Counted from the stretch's first letter, positions 53,864-63,181 are shown. The stretch: DNA of 64,000 nt from Blautia faecicola (GCF_004123145.1 NZ_SDKC01000001.1:750001-814000), one strand, 5' to 3'. Notes: generated by a model not told the origin, from the sequence alone. Program-made: numbers and translations.

Positions 53864-55045
53864 ATGTTTAAAGCATTTTTAGTAAAATATGCGGAGATCG
53901 GCATCAAGGGAAAAAACAGATATCTGTTTGAAGATGCGCTGATCCGTCAGATGGAATATGTATTGAAACCGGTAGAGGGAACCTTCCATGTAACCAAAGA
54001 GCAGGGAAGAATCTATGTGCTGACCGAGGGTGACTTTGATTATGAGGAAGCGCTGGAAGCGTTAAAACGCGTATTTGGTATTGCGTATATCTGCCCGGTT
54101 GTGATCAAAGAAGATCAGGGATACGAACAGCTGGAAAAAGATGTGGTGGCTTATGTGGACCATGTGTATCCGGATAAAAATAAAACATTCAAGATGCATG
54201 TACGCCGTGCAAAGAAGACCTATCCGGGAACTTCGATGGAACTGAATGCAAACCTCGGCGGAGCGATCCTGGATGCATTTCCGGAGATGAAAGTCGATGT
54301 GCACGATCCACAGCTGCTGATCACGGTGGAGATCCGTGAAAAAATCTATATTTATTCCGAGTCTATCCCGGGACCTGGCGGTATGCCGATCGGAACTAAC
54401 GGAAAAGCGATGCTTTTGTTATCAGGTGGTATCGACTCTCCGGTAGCCGGTTACATGATCGCAAAACGTGGCGTAAAGATCGATGCGGTTTATTTCCATG
54501 CACCGCCATACACCAGCGAACGTGCCAAACAGAAAGTGGTAGATCTGGCAAAACTGGTGGCAAGATACAGCGGACCGATCAATCTGTATGTTGTAAACTT
54601 TACAGATATTCAGCTGTATATCTACGATCAGTGCCCGCACGACGAGCTGACAATCATTATGCGCCGTTACATGATGAAGATTGCAGAACGCATCGGAAAA
54701 GAGCAGGGATGCCTGGGATTGATCACAGGAGAGAGCATCGGACAGGTGGCAAGCCAGACCGTACAGAGTCTTGCGGCAACGAACGAAGTGTGCACGATGC
54801 CGGTATTCCGTCCGGTGATCGGATTTGACAAACAGGAGATCGTGGATATCTCTCTGAAGATCAATACTTACGAGACATCCATTCAGCCATACGAAGACTG
54901 CTGTACGATCTTTGTGGCAAAACATCCGGTAACCAAACCGAACATCCAGATGATCAAAAAATCAGAGACAAAACTTGCAGAGAAGATTGATGAGATGATG
55001 GATCAGGCGGTCAATACCGCAGAGAGGATCTATATTGAAGCGTAA
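53864..55045 (+). CDS. thiI: tRNA 4-thiouridine synthase ThiI
   Basis: Enzyme of 393 residues that adds sulfur to U8 of tRNA. An N-terminal ferredoxin-like and THUMP region (LKRVFGIAYICPVV, KMHVRRAKKTYPGTSMELNA) is followed by the PP-loop ATPase motif LLSGGIDSPVAG. The C-terminal rhodanese domain of the enterobacterial protein is absent, as usual in Firmicutes. AAGGAG precedes the ATG, and the cysteine desulfurase gene is 29 bases upstream. Confidence 0.96.
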   Translation: MFKAFLVKYAEIGIKGKNRYLFEDALIRQMEYVLKPVEGTFHVTKEQGRIYVLTEGDFDYEEALEALKRVFGIAYICPVVIKEDQGYEQLEKDVVAYVDHVYPDKNKTFKMHVRRAKKTYPGTSMELNANLGGAILDAFPEMKVDVHDPQLLITVEIREKIYIYSESIPGPGGMPIGTNGKAMLLLSGGIDSPVAGYMIAKRGVKIDAVYFHAPPYTSERAKQKVVDLAKLVARYSGPINLYVVNFTDIQLYIYDQCPHDELTIIMRRYMMKIAERIGKEQGCLGLITGESIGQVASQTVQSLAATNEVCTMPVFRPVIGFDKQEIVDISLKINTYETSIQPYEDCCTIFVAKHPVTKPNIQMIKKSETKLAEKIDEMMDQAVNTAERIYIEA

Positions 55046-55077
55046 ACTGGAAGCGAGATAAAATACGCGAAGCGTAA

Positions 55078-55116
55078 AAAACGGGAGTCTGTGAAACATA
55101 GACTCCCGATTTAAAA
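55078..55116. terminator. bidirectional terminator after thiI
   Basis: CGGGAGTCT and AGACTCCCG arms with a 9-nt loop, AAAAA on one side and ATTTAAAA on the other. It serves thiI and the convergent HPr-like gene. Confidence 0.75.
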
Positions 55117-55127
55117 GTGCAGAATCA

Positions 55128-55364
55128 TCATTCAATAATGTATGGAGCAAGTACCTTTAATACTTCGTCCAGGCTGCTTCCTTCTGCATGAACGTTCAGA
55201 TTGATCGGTTTGGAAAGATCCAGACTGAAGATACCCATGATAGATTTTGCATCGATCACATATCTTCCGGAAACCAGATCAAAATCGAAATCATATTTGG
55301 AAATATCGTTTACAAATGCTTTTACTTTGTCAATGGAATTAAGTGAAATACTAACAGTTTTCAT
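55128..55364 (-). CDS. HPr-like protein lacking the active-site histidine motif
   Basis: A 78-residue protein with the HPr fold pattern: YVIDAKSIMGIFSLDLSK matches the HPr Ser-46 region (AKSIMG), and AEGSSLDEVLKVLAPYI matches the C-terminal helix. The usual GLHARPA motif with phospho-acceptor His-15 is replaced by NSIDKVKAF. It therefore cannot pass phosphate in the PTS but may still be phosphorylated on the serine, as Crh is. GGGAGGAAG precedes the ATG at 55364; the longer frame to 55502 has no start signal. A regulatory role in carbon control is inference. Confidence 0.82.
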   Translation of the reverse strand: MKTVSISLNSIDKVKAFVNDISKYDFDFDLVSGRYVIDAKSIMGIFSLDLSKPINLNVHAEGSSLDEVLKVLAPYIIE

Positions 55365-55554
55365 GATAACTTCCTCCCGAAAATTCAGATTATTTTTGGA
55401 ATGTACGGCGCGTAAATCTGTCAATAACAGTTTTGTGCGGCGCATTTCAACTAAATTTATCTTACCGTTTTGTTTGCTAAAAGTCAAGGTGAAAGCATAC
55501 AAAGATTCAAAGAAAACAGAAAAATAATTTGGCAGAAAAGAAAGAAGGTAGACA

Positions 55555-56868
55555 ATGAAAGGAAAAGTTGCACTGCATAATCTGGGATGTAAAGTAAATG
55601 CATATGAGACCGAGGCAATGCAGCAGATGTTAGAGGCGGCAGGCTATGAAATCGTGCCTTTTGAACCGGGTGCGGACATTTATGTGATCAATACCTGCAG
55701 CGTTACCAATATTGCCGACCGCAAGTCGAGACAGATGCTTCACAAAGCAAAAAAGATGAATCCGGATGCCATCGTGGTCGCAGCCGGATGCTATGTGCAG
55801 GCAGATACAAAAAAAGCAGAGGCAGATGCGTCTATAGATATCATAATCGGGAATAATAAAAAACAGGAACTGATCCCCATACTGGAAAGTTACCGGACAG
55901 GTCATCAGAAAACTACAGAATGTGTGGACATCAATCACACGAAAGAGTATGAAAATCTGGAGATTGACCGTACCGAAGAACATACAAGAGCATACCTGAA
56001 AGTGCAGGACGGCTGCAACCAGTTCTGTACCTACTGTATCATCCCGTATGCCAGAGGACGGATCCGCAGCAAAAAGACAGAGGATGTGGTAAATGAAGTA
56101 AAACGCCTTGCAGCATCCGGCTGTCAGGAAGTGGTACTGACGGGGATCCATCTGAGTTCTTACGGAAAAGAACGCCCGGAGGATCAGGAAAATCTGCTGA
56201 CGCTGATTCAGGCAGTGCATCAGGTGGACGGGATTGAGAGGATCCGTCTTGGTTCGCTGGAACCGGGAATTATCACAGAAGAATTTGCAGCGGCGATCAG
56301 CAGTCTGCCGAAAGTGTGCCCGCATTTTCATCTGTCTTTGCAGAGCGGATGTACCACCACATTAAAGCGGATGAACCGTCGCTATACCGCCGAAGAGTAC
56401 CGGGAAAAATGCGAAATCCTGAGAAAATACTATCCGGCACCGGCACTGACGACCGATGTGATCACAGGATTTCCGGGAGAAACGGAAGAAGAATTTGAAG
56501 AAAGCCGCAGCTTTGTGGACAGTATTCATTTTTATGAGACACATATTTTCCCGTATTCCAAGAGAGAGGGGACAAAGGCAGCGGGTATGCCGGATCAGCT
56601 TACGGAACAGGTGAAAAAAGAACGAAGCAGGATTCTGATCGCTCTCGGAAAAGAACATCAGCGGGAGTATATGGAGCAGTTTTTGGGACAGGAAAAAGAG
56701 GTTCTGTTTGAGGAACAGCAGACGGTGGAAGGGCAGGAATACTGGACCGGACATACGATGGAATACCTGAAAATTGCGGTAATATCGGAAGAAAACCTGG
56801 AGAATAAGCGTGTTATGGTACAGCTTCGGGAGATGATCGGTCAGGATTTCGTTCTTGCAAAACGGTAA
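55555..56868 (+). CDS. mtaB: tRNA ms2t6A methylthiotransferase MtaB
   Basis: Radical-SAM enzyme of 437 residues that turns t6A into ms2t6A at tRNA position 37. The N-terminal UPF0004 domain holds its cysteines in LGCKVNAYET and INTCSVTNIADRKSR. The radical-SAM cluster motif is CNQFCTYCIIPYARGR, and a TRAM-like end follows. The GCKVN form marks MtaB rather than MiaB or RimO. AGAAGGT precedes the ATG. Confidence 0.95.
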   Translation: MKGKVALHNLGCKVNAYETEAMQQMLEAAGYEIVPFEPGADIYVINTCSVTNIADRKSRQMLHKAKKMNPDAIVVAAGCYVQADTKKAEADASIDIIIGNNKKQELIPILESYRTGHQKTTECVDINHTKEYENLEIDRTEEHTRAYLKVQDGCNQFCTYCIIPYARGRIRSKKTEDVVNEVKRLAASGCQEVVLTGIHLSSYGKERPEDQENLLTLIQAVHQVDGIERIRLGSLEPGIITEEFAAAISSLPKVCPHFHLSLQSGCTTTLKRMNRRYTAEEYREKCEILRKYYPAPALTTDVITGFPGETEEEFEESRSFVDSIHFYETHIFPYSKREGTKAAGMPDQLTEQVKKERSRILIALGKEHQREYMEQFLGQEKEVLFEEQQTVEGQEYWTGHTMEYLKIAVISEENLENKRVMVQLREMIGQDFVLAKR

Positions 56869-56940
56869 AAAACCGGAATTGGCAGAATGTTACAAAACTG
56901 ATAAATAGCAATAGAAAGTTTAAAAAAACTGTAAACTTGA

Positions 56941-56969
56941 TTGAATTTTTGTATCTTCTGTATTAGAAT
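56941..56969 (+). promoter_or_regulatory. promoter of ireB operon
   Basis: TTGAAT at 56941-56946 and TAGAAT at 56964-56969 with a 17-base spacer, 37 bases before the ireB start. Confidence 0.55.
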
Positions 56970-57005
56970 AGAATAGATATCAAGTATAGTTGAGGACGTG
57001 AAAAA

Positions 57006-57275
57006 ATGGCAAATTTAAGCAATACACAGTATTTTAAAGTGAAAACAGAGCCGGAAGTACAGGTGAAAGAAGTCCTGGATGTGGTATACACAGCTATGGA
57101 AGAAAAGGGTTATAACCCGGTCAACCAGATTGTTGGTTATATTATGTCAGGTGACCCAACGTATATCACCAGCTACAAAGGTGCCAGAAGCATGATCATG
57201 AAAGTAGAACGTGACGAACTGGTAGAGGAACTTCTGAAAGAATATATTAAGAACAGATCCTGGGAGAATCGCTGA
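57006..57275 (+). CDS. ireB: IreB family regulatory phosphoprotein (UPF0297)
   Basis: An 89-residue protein of the DUF965/UPF0297 family (YrzL in Bacillus). Near-invariant segments are [20 protein letters not shown] and [18 protein letters not shown]. In Enterococcus IreB is phosphorylated near its N-terminus by the kinase IreK and restrains cephalosporin resistance; Ser/Thr residues are present at 5 and 7 here. Its last base is the first of ruvX, so the two are coupled. The ireB-ruvX-DUF1292 order is conserved in Firmicutes. Confidence 0.95.
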   Translation: MANLSNTQYFKVKTEPEVQVKEVLDVVYTAMEEKGYNPVNQIVGYIMSGDPTYITSYKGARSMIMKVERDELVEELLKEYIKNRSWENR

Positions 57276-57718
57276 TGAGGATTCTTGGACTTGATTATGG
57301 CTCAAAGACAATGGGAGTCGCGGTGAGCGACCCCCTTGGTTTTACTGCCCAGGGTGTGGAAATCATCCGCAGAAAATCAGAAAACAAGATGCGCCAGACA
57401 CTGGCAAGAATCGAAGAACTGATCGCACAGTATCAGGTAGAAGAAATCGTACTTGGTTTACCGAAGAATATGAATAACACACTGGGAGACAGGGCTGAGA
57501 AATCTCTGGAGCTGAAAGAAACGCTGGAGAGAAGGACAGGTCTGCCTGTTGTGATGTGGGATGAACGGCTGACAACTGTATCTGCCAACCGGGTATTGAT
57601 GGAGACGGGAGTACGCCGGGAAAACCGGAAAGAGCATGTGGACGAGATTGCTGCGGTATTTATCCTGCAGGGATATCTGGATTATCTTGCGAATAAGAAA
57701 GAAGAAACAGGACGGTAG
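57275..57718 (+). CDS. ruvX: putative Holliday junction resolvase RuvX/YqgF
   Basis: A 147-residue RNase H-fold nuclease. The N-terminal [19 protein letters not shown] holds the first catalytic Asp, [19 protein letters not shown] the central motif and [15 protein letters not shown] with [16 protein letters not shown] the remaining acidic residues. The family acts in pre-16S rRNA processing or Holliday junction resolution. It shares one base with the ireB stop. Confidence 0.95.
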   Translation: MRILGLDYGSKTMGVAVSDPLGFTAQGVEIIRRKSENKMRQTLARIEELIAQYQVEEIVLGLPKNMNNTLGDRAEKSLELKETLERRTGLPVVMWDERLTTVSANRVLMETGVRRENRKEHVDEIAAVFILQGYLDYLANKKEETGR

Positions 57719-57725
57719 AATCGTT

Positions 57726-57983
57726 ATGGATAAAATCAAATTTGTGACAGATGAAGGCGAAACAGTGGAATTCTATGTAGAGGAGCAGACCAGAGTGAAC
57801 GGTACAGATTATCTGCTGGTAACAGACTCCATGGATGATGAAGCCAACGCCTACATCCTGAAAGACTCTTCTGATGAGACAGATCCGGAAGCGGATTATG
57901 TGATGGTGGAAGATGACGTGGAACTGGAAGCCATGTCAAAAGTGTTCAGTCAGATGATGGACGATGTGGATATTGAGATGTAA
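57726..57983 (+). CDS. DUF1292 family protein (YrzB-like)
   Basis: An acidic 85-residue protein of unknown function. KIKFVTDEGETVEFYVEEQT and the NGTDYLLVTDS segment are typical of DUF1292. The gene regularly follows ireB and ruvX, as yrzB does in Bacillus. The ATG at 57726 lies seven bases after the ruvX stop; the frame upstream overlaps ruvX and is not used. Confidence 0.9.
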   Translation: MDKIKFVTDEGETVEFYVEEQTRVNGTDYLLVTDSMDDEANAYILKDSSDETDPEADYVMVEDDVELEAMSKVFSQMMDDVDIEM

Positions 57984-58002
57984 GTAGTGACGGAGGTGCT
58001 AT

Positions 58003-59667
58003 TTGAAAAAAAGTAACGATGGAAAATTGAAAATCATTCCTCTGGGCGGATTGGAACAGATTGGAATGAACATTACTGCCTTCGAATACGAAGACAGTAT
58101 TATTGTGGTGGACTGCGGTCTGGCGTTCCCGGAGGACGATATGCTGGGAATCGACCTGGTCATCCCTGATATTACCTATTTGAAAGACAACTATGAAAAA
58201 GTGAAGGGTTTTGTGATCACTCACGGACACGAGGATCATATCGGAGCTCTTCCTTATGTATTAAGAGAGATTAATGTGCCGATCTACGCAACCAAGCTGA
58301 CGATCGGTCTGATAGAAAATAAATTAAAAGAACACAACTTACTTCGTACCACAAAAAGAAAAACCATCAAACACGGACAGTCGATCAATCTGGGATGCTT
58401 CCGGATTGAATTCATTAAAACAAATCACAGTATTCAGGACGCTTCTGCACTTGCTATCTATTCTCCTGCCGGAATTGTTGTGCATACCGGTGACTTTAAA
58501 GTAGATTATACTCCGGTATTTGGCGATGCCATTGATCTGCAGCGTTTTGCAGAGATCGGAAAAAAAGGTGTTCTTGCACTGATGTGTGACAGTACCAATG
58601 CAGAGAGAAAGGGATTTACCATGTCAGAACGTACCGTGGGAAAAACGTTTGACAATCTGTTTGCAGAGCATAAAAATACAAGAATCATCATTGCTACTTT
58701 TGCGTCCAATGTAGACCGTGTGCAGCAGATCATCAACTCTGCTTACAAATACGGAAGAAAAGTAGTTGTGGAAGGCCGAAGCATGGTCAATGTCATCGGA
58801 ACGGCGTCCGAACTTGGCTATCTGAACGTGCCGGACAATACACTGATTGATATCGATGAGATGAAAAATTATCCGGATGAGCAGATGGTTCTGATCACAA
58901 CCGGAAGCCAGGGTGAGTCCATGGCGGCTCTGTCCCGTATGGCGGCAAATATTCATAAAAAAGTTTCGATTAAACCGGGCGATACCATTATTTTCAGTTC
59001 CAACCCGATTCCGGGTAATGAAAAAGCGGTATCCCGCGTGATCAACGAACTGTCAGCCAAAGGTGCGGATGTTATTTTCCAGGATGTCCATGTATCCGGA
59101 CATGCCTGCCAGGAAGAGATTAAGCTGATCTACTCTCTGGTAAAACCGAAGTATTCGATTCCGGTTCACGGAGAATTCCGTCATCTGAAAGCACAGGCTG
59201 GCATTGCGGAAAGCCTGGGTATTCCGAAAGAAAACATTTTCATCATGCACTCCGGTGATGTGATGGAATTAAACGAAGAGTCCGCGGCGATCACCGGTAA
59301 AGTGCATACCGGAGCGATCCTGGTAGATGGACTTGGTGTCGGTGATGTAGGAAATATCGTACTTCGCGACCGTCAGCATCTGGCAGAAGACGGTATCATG
59401 ATCGTTGTACTGACACTGGAAAAATACAGCAACCAGCTTCTGGCAGGTCCGGATATCGTATCCCGTGGATTTGTCTATGTGAGAGAATCCGAAGATCTGA
59501 TGGGACAGGCAAAGAGCGTCGTAGAAGATGCGATCGATTCTTGTCTGGATCGAAGAATCTCCGACTGGGGAAAAATGAAAGGTGTGATCAAGGATTCCCT
59601 GGGTGACTTCCTGTGGAAGAGAACCAAGAGAAAACCGATGATTCTGCCAATTATAATGGAGGCGTAA
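58003..59667 (+). CDS. rnj: ribonuclease J
   Basis: Metallo-beta-lactamase-fold ribonuclease of 554 residues, a 5'-exo and endonuclease in mRNA decay and rRNA maturation. The zinc motif is VITHGHEDHIGALPY. The beta-CASP domain holds IIIATFASNVDRVQQI, VLITTGSQGE and SGHACQEE, and the C-terminal part is complete. It starts with TTG at 58003 after CGGAGG. It follows the ireB cluster with 19 bases between stop and start. Confidence 0.95.
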   Translation: MKKSNDGKLKIIPLGGLEQIGMNITAFEYEDSIIVVDCGLAFPEDDMLGIDLVIPDITYLKDNYEKVKGFVITHGHEDHIGALPYVLREINVPIYATKLTIGLIENKLKEHNLLRTTKRKTIKHGQSINLGCFRIEFIKTNHSIQDASALAIYSPAGIVVHTGDFKVDYTPVFGDAIDLQRFAEIGKKGVLALMCDSTNAERKGFTMSERTVGKTFDNLFAEHKNTRIIIATFASNVDRVQQIINSAYKYGRKVVVEGRSMVNVIGTASELGYLNVPDNTLIDIDEMKNYPDEQMVLITTGSQGESMAALSRMAANIHKKVSIKPGDTIIFSSNPIPGNEKAVSRVINELSAKGADVIFQDVHVSGHACQEEIKLIYSLVKPKYSIPVHGEFRHLKAQAGIAESLGIPKENIFIMHSGDVMELNEESAAITGKVHTGAILVDGLGVGDVGNIVLRDRQHLAEDGIMIVVLTLEKYSNQLLAGPDIVSRGFVYVRESEDLMGQAKSVVEDAIDSCLDRRISDWGKMKGVIKDSLGDFLWKRTKRKPMILPIIMEA

Positions 59668-59672
59668 GATAC

Positions 59673-60011
59673 ATGAACAAGATACAGGAATGCGTAGAAA
59701 AACTGCTGGAAGTAATCAGAGAGGATTCCGCATATCAGAGGTACCTTGCATGTGAGGAGAAGCTGAAATCCAATCCGGAATTAAAAAAACAGATTGATGA
59801 ATTCCGTGTAGCCGTCTTTCATATGAACAATGACGATACACAGGGAGATCTGTACGATATTACAGATGAAGTGGAAAACAGATATGAAAGCCTTCGGAAA
59901 GTTCCGGAGGTGAACGCATATCTGGAGGCGGAACTGGATGTCTGTCGGATGCTTCAGCAGGTACAGTCACAGTTCCGAAACGGGATTGATCTGAACATTC
60001 CCAATGTATAA
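59673..60011 (+). CDS. YlbF/YmcA family protein
   Basis: A 112-residue helical protein. CVEKLLEVIREDSAYQRYLA and KKQIDEFRVAVF are typical of the YlbF family, and the C-terminal AYLEAELDVCRMLQQVQ helix also fits. In Bacillus the YlbF-YmcA-YaaT complex assists RNase Y and sporulation. The gene begins five bases after the RNase J stop, so an RNA-processing role is plausible. AATGGAGG precedes the ATG at 59673. Confidence 0.82.
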   Translation: MNKIQECVEKLLEVIREDSAYQRYLACEEKLKSNPELKKQIDEFRVAVFHMNNDDTQGDLYDITDEVENRYESLRKVPEVNAYLEAELDVCRMLQQVQSQFRNGIDLNIPNV

Positions 60012-60066
60012 TCACACTGCCGGACATCCCTGCAGCAGATGCGGGAAGGAGAAGCAAGGAGTATAG

Positions 60067-60543
60067 ATGGGTAGTAAGAAAAAGAAAAAAGATGCAACGT
60101 ATCAGGCTGCTGTCAGCGGGGCGAAAGGAGCAATCCGGATCCTGCTTTATGTTTTACTGATCTGTATCCTGATCTTTGTGGGAAAAACGGCATACAGCTT
60201 TGGATATCTGATCTTTTATCAGGAACCGGAGGCAGATACACAGGCGGAAGGTCAGGATGTGACCGTGATCGTTCATGAGGAGGATTCCGTCTATGATGTG
60301 GGTGTGACGTTGCAGGAGAAAGGACTGATCGAACGACCGGTCATCTTCTGGGCACAGGAAAAACTCTCCGATTACCGTGGCAAGATCAAACCGGGAACGT
60401 ATCTTCTGAATACGCATGAGACGGTCGATCAGATGCTTGCCATCCTGTCAGGGAAAAATACAGAAGGACAGCCATCGCAGGAGAAAGAAAGCAGTACTTC
60501 CGATGCGGAGGATACGGAGGCTGGGGAGGAGAGTGCGTCATGA
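60067..60543 (+). CDS. short MltG/YceG-like membrane protein without catalytic domain
   Basis: A 158-residue protein with one membrane helix at about 25-48 (IRILLYVLLICILIFVGKTA). An extracellular domain follows that resembles the LysM-like N-terminal domain of MltG (VIVHEEDSVYDVGVTLQEKG and KIKPGTYLLNTHETVDQML). The catalytic Glu-containing domain of full MltG (about 340 residues) is absent, and the protein ends in an acidic, disordered tail. It may regulate or position a glycan-cutting enzyme. Its stop overlaps the start of the methyltransferase gene. Confidence 0.8.
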   Translation: MGSKKKKKDATYQAAVSGAKGAIRILLYVLLICILIFVGKTAYSFGYLIFYQEPEADTQAEGQDVTVIVHEEDSVYDVGVTLQEKGLIERPVIFWAQEKLSDYRGKIKPGTYLLNTHETVDQMLAILSGKNTEGQPSQEKESSTSDAEDTEAGEESAS

Positions 60544-61181
60544 TCGTAGATGAACGTATGGTGACATTTATCAATTCTCTGGATGAAGGGCATACGGAGT
60601 TTCTCGAACAGCTGGAAAAAGAAGCAAGGGAAGATGCAGTTCCCATCGTAAGAAGAGAGATGCAGAGTTTCTTAAAGTTTCTGATGGCGGCTGCCAGACC
60701 GAAGCGGATCCTGGAAGTGGGAACCGCGGTTGGATTTTCTGCACTTTTAATGTGTGAGTATAATCCGGAACCCTGTCAGATCATAACCATAGAAAATTAT
60801 GAAAAGAGGATCCCGATTGCCCGGGAAAACTTTAAGAAAGCGGGCAAGGAGGGACAGATCGAACTTCTGGAGGGAGATGCGGCAAAGATCCTGCCGACAC
60901 TTACCGAGCCGTTTGACTTTATCTTTATGGATGCGGCGAAGGGACAGTACCTTCACTTTTTGCCGGAAGTTTTGCGCCTGTTAAAGAGCGGCGGACTTCT
61001 GGTGTCGGATAATATCCTGCAGGAAGGCGATCTGATCGAATCCCGGTTCGCAGTGGAGCGAAGGAACCGGACGATCTACAAACGGATGCGCGAGTATCTG
61101 TATGAATTAAAACACAATGACGAGCTGGTAACTTCCCTGCTTCCGTTAGGGGATGGGGTTGCGGTCAGCACGAAACGATAG
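60540..61181 (+). CDS. O-methyltransferase family 3 (TrmR/YrrM-like)
   Basis: SAM-dependent methyltransferase of 213 residues. The SAM site is ILEVGTAVGFSALLM, the acidic metal site includes FIFMDAAKGQY, and LLVSDNILQEG follows. The family member TrmR of Bacillus methylates 5-hydroxyuridine at the tRNA wobble position. The U32 peptidase gene follows 11 bases later, and in Bacillus yrrM and its U32 neighbours (TrhP) make the same modification, so this assignment is likely. Confidence 0.88.
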   Translation: MIVDERMVTFINSLDEGHTEFLEQLEKEAREDAVPIVRREMQSFLKFLMAAARPKRILEVGTAVGFSALLMCEYNPEPCQIITIENYEKRIPIARENFKKAGKEGQIELLEGDAAKILPTLTEPFDFIFMDAAKGQYLHFLPEVLRLLKSGGLLVSDNILQEGDLIESRFAVERRNRTIYKRMREYLYELKHNDELVTSLLPLGDGVAVSTKR

Positions 61182-61192
61182 GAGAAAGAAAC

Positions 61193-62431
61193 ATGAGAAT
61201 TCCGGAATTACTTGTTCCGGCCAGCAGCCTGGAAGTATTACAGGTTGCGGTTATATTTGGTGCGGATGCAGTTTATATCGGAGGCGAGGCCTTCGGTCTG
61301 CGCGCCAAAGCGAAAAATTTTTCAAAAGCAGACATGGTAGAAGGCATTCGGTTTGCCCATGAACATGGTGTCAAAGTGTATGTCACAGCCAACATTCTGG
61401 CACATAATCAGGATCTCGAAGGCGTTCGGGAATATTTTGAAGAGCTGAAAAAGATCGGACCGGATGCGCTGATCATTTCGGATCCGGGTGTATATCAGAT
61501 TGCAAAAGAAGTATGTCCTGAGATCGAACGCCACATCAGTACCCAGGCGAACAATACCAACTATGGAACGTATCAGTTCTGGTATCAGATGGGAGCCAAA
61601 CGTGTGGTAACGGCAAGGGAGTTGTCTCTCGAAGAGATCCGCGAGATCCGAAACCGGATTCCGGATGATATGGAGATTGAGACATTTATCCACGGAGCGA
61701 TGTGTATCTCCTATTCTGGAAGATGCCTGTTGAGCAATTATCTGACCGGAAGAGATTCCAATCAGGGAGCATGCACTCATCCGTGTCGATGGAAGTACTC
61801 TATTATGGAAGAAAGTCGTCCGGGAGAGTATTTTCCGGTCTATGAAAATGAGAGAGGAACCTTTATTTTCAATTCCAAGGATCTGTGCATGATCGAGCAT
61901 ATCCCGGATCTGATCGATGCCGGAATCGACAGCTTTAAGATCGAGGGGCGTATGAAGACTGCCCTGTACGTGGCAACAGTTGCCCGGACCTATCGGAAAG
62001 CCATCGACGACTATCTGAAAGATCCGGCACTGTATCAGAAAAATATGCCATGGTATCAGGAACAGATTTCAAACTGTACTTACCGGCAGTTTACCACCGG
62101 ATTCTTTTACGGAAAACCAACCCAGGAAGCACAGATTTATGATAACAACACATATATCAAAGAATATACTTATCTGGGTATCGTGGGAGAGGCAAACGAA
62201 GAAGGAAAATACTGCATCTCTCAGAGAAACAAGTTTTCTGTCGGAGAACAGATCGAGGTTATGAAGCCGAATGGCGATAACATCGAAGTGACCGTAAAGA
62301 GTATTCAGGACGAGGAAGGCAACCAGATGGAGAGCGCACCGCATCCGAAACAGATTCTTTACATTGATCTGGGAATCAAACTGGATCGATATGATATTTT
62401 ACGCAGAAAAGAACCGGTCACGGAGCTTTAA
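61193..62431 (+). CDS. peptidase U32 family protein (TrhP-like tRNA hydroxylation)
   Basis: A 412-residue U32 protein. The family signature is ETFIHGAMCISYSGRCLLSN, followed by CTHPCRWKY with the cysteines thought to hold an Fe-S cluster. The N-terminal barrel begins ELLVPASSLEVLQVAVIFGA. Relatives TrhP/YegQ hydroxylate U34 of tRNA with prephenate as donor; the adjacent TrmR-like gene fits this. GGAGAAAG precedes the ATG. The 3' end overlaps the convergent sigK gene by 33 bases. Confidence 0.88.
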   Translation: MRIPELLVPASSLEVLQVAVIFGADAVYIGGEAFGLRAKAKNFSKADMVEGIRFAHEHGVKVYVTANILAHNQDLEGVREYFEELKKIGPDALIISDPGVYQIAKEVCPEIERHISTQANNTNYGTYQFWYQMGAKRVVTARELSLEEIREIRNRIPDDMEIETFIHGAMCISYSGRCLLSNYLTGRDSNQGACTHPCRWKYSIMEESRPGEYFPVYENERGTFIFNSKDLCMIEHIPDLIDAGIDSFKIEGRMKTALYVATVARTYRKAIDDYLKDPALYQKNMPWYQEQISNCTYRQFTTGFFYGKPTQEAQIYDNNTYIKEYTYLGIVGEANEEGKYCISQRNKFSVGEQIEVMKPNGDNIEVTVKSIQDEEGNQMESAPHPKQILYIDLGIKLDRYDILRRKEPVTEL

Positions 62432-63025
62432 TACAGCATTTTTTTCAATGCGGGAGACATAGGAGCGGCTGATTCCCAGCCGTTTCCCCAGCACCCGCTG
62501 TGTCAATTCTTTTTCACCAAAAAGCCCGTAGCGGTATTTGATCACTTCATATTCCAATGGTGAAAGAACTTCCCTTAAAAAAACATGTAATTTCAGAATC
62601 CGTTCTTTTTGGATACACTGGTCGGTGATATCCTGTTCTTTTCCTTCCACAATATCCAGAAGATGAATCTCGTTTCCTTCTTTGTCCGTACCGATCGGTT
62701 CGTACAGAGAAACTTCTCTGGAAAATTTTTTCCGGCTGCGAAGCATCATCAACAATTCATTATCAATACAGCGGGCAGCGTAAGTAGCCAGTCTGCTGCC
62801 TTTTGTCATATCATAGGTGGACACGGCCTTGATCAGACCGATCGTTCCTATGGAGATCAAATCATCCAGATCTTCATCAACCCCCTGGTATTTTTTTACA
62901 ATATGCGCAACAAGCCGCAGATTGCGTTCAATCAACACATCCCGCGCCGCCTTATCACCCTGTCGGCATTTACGGAGATAGAAAGTTTCTTCTTCCGTGG
63001 TGAGGGGTTTCAGAAAGGTCTTCAC
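62399..63025 (-). CDS. sigK: sporulation sigma factor SigK
   Basis: Late mother-cell sigma factor of 208 residues. Region 2 reads LIERNLRLVAHIVKKYQG, LDDLISIGTIGLIKAVSTYD and LATYAARCIDNELLM. Region 4 ends in ELTQRVLGKRLGISRSYVSR. It starts with GTG at 63025 after GAGGTG. The gene is not interrupted by a skin element. The N-terminal pro-sequence is short. Its presence shows that the organism descends from spore formers. The last 33 bases overlap the U32 gene on the other strand. Confidence 0.93.
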   Translation of the reverse strand: MKTFLKPLTTEEETFYLRKCRQGDKAARDVLIERNLRLVAHIVKKYQGVDEDLDDLISIGTIGLIKAVSTYDMTKGSRLATYAARCIDNELLMMLRSRKKFSREVSLYEPIGTDKEGNEIHLLDIVEGKEQDITDQCIQKERILKLHVFLREVLSPLEYEVIKYRYGLFGEKELTQRVLGKRLGISRSYVSRIEKNAVLKLRDRFFSA

Positions 63026-63181
63026 TTATACACCTCAAAGGGCTTTCTTTCTAATCTATGCCCTGTCAGAAGAAATTGTGCTTTTCCCAAAATACAGAAG
63101 CAGAACACATCAGAATATATTTTCCCAAAACATAATGAAAATGCCAAAAATCAATGTACATCAGAGAGGAGTGGTCATTGT

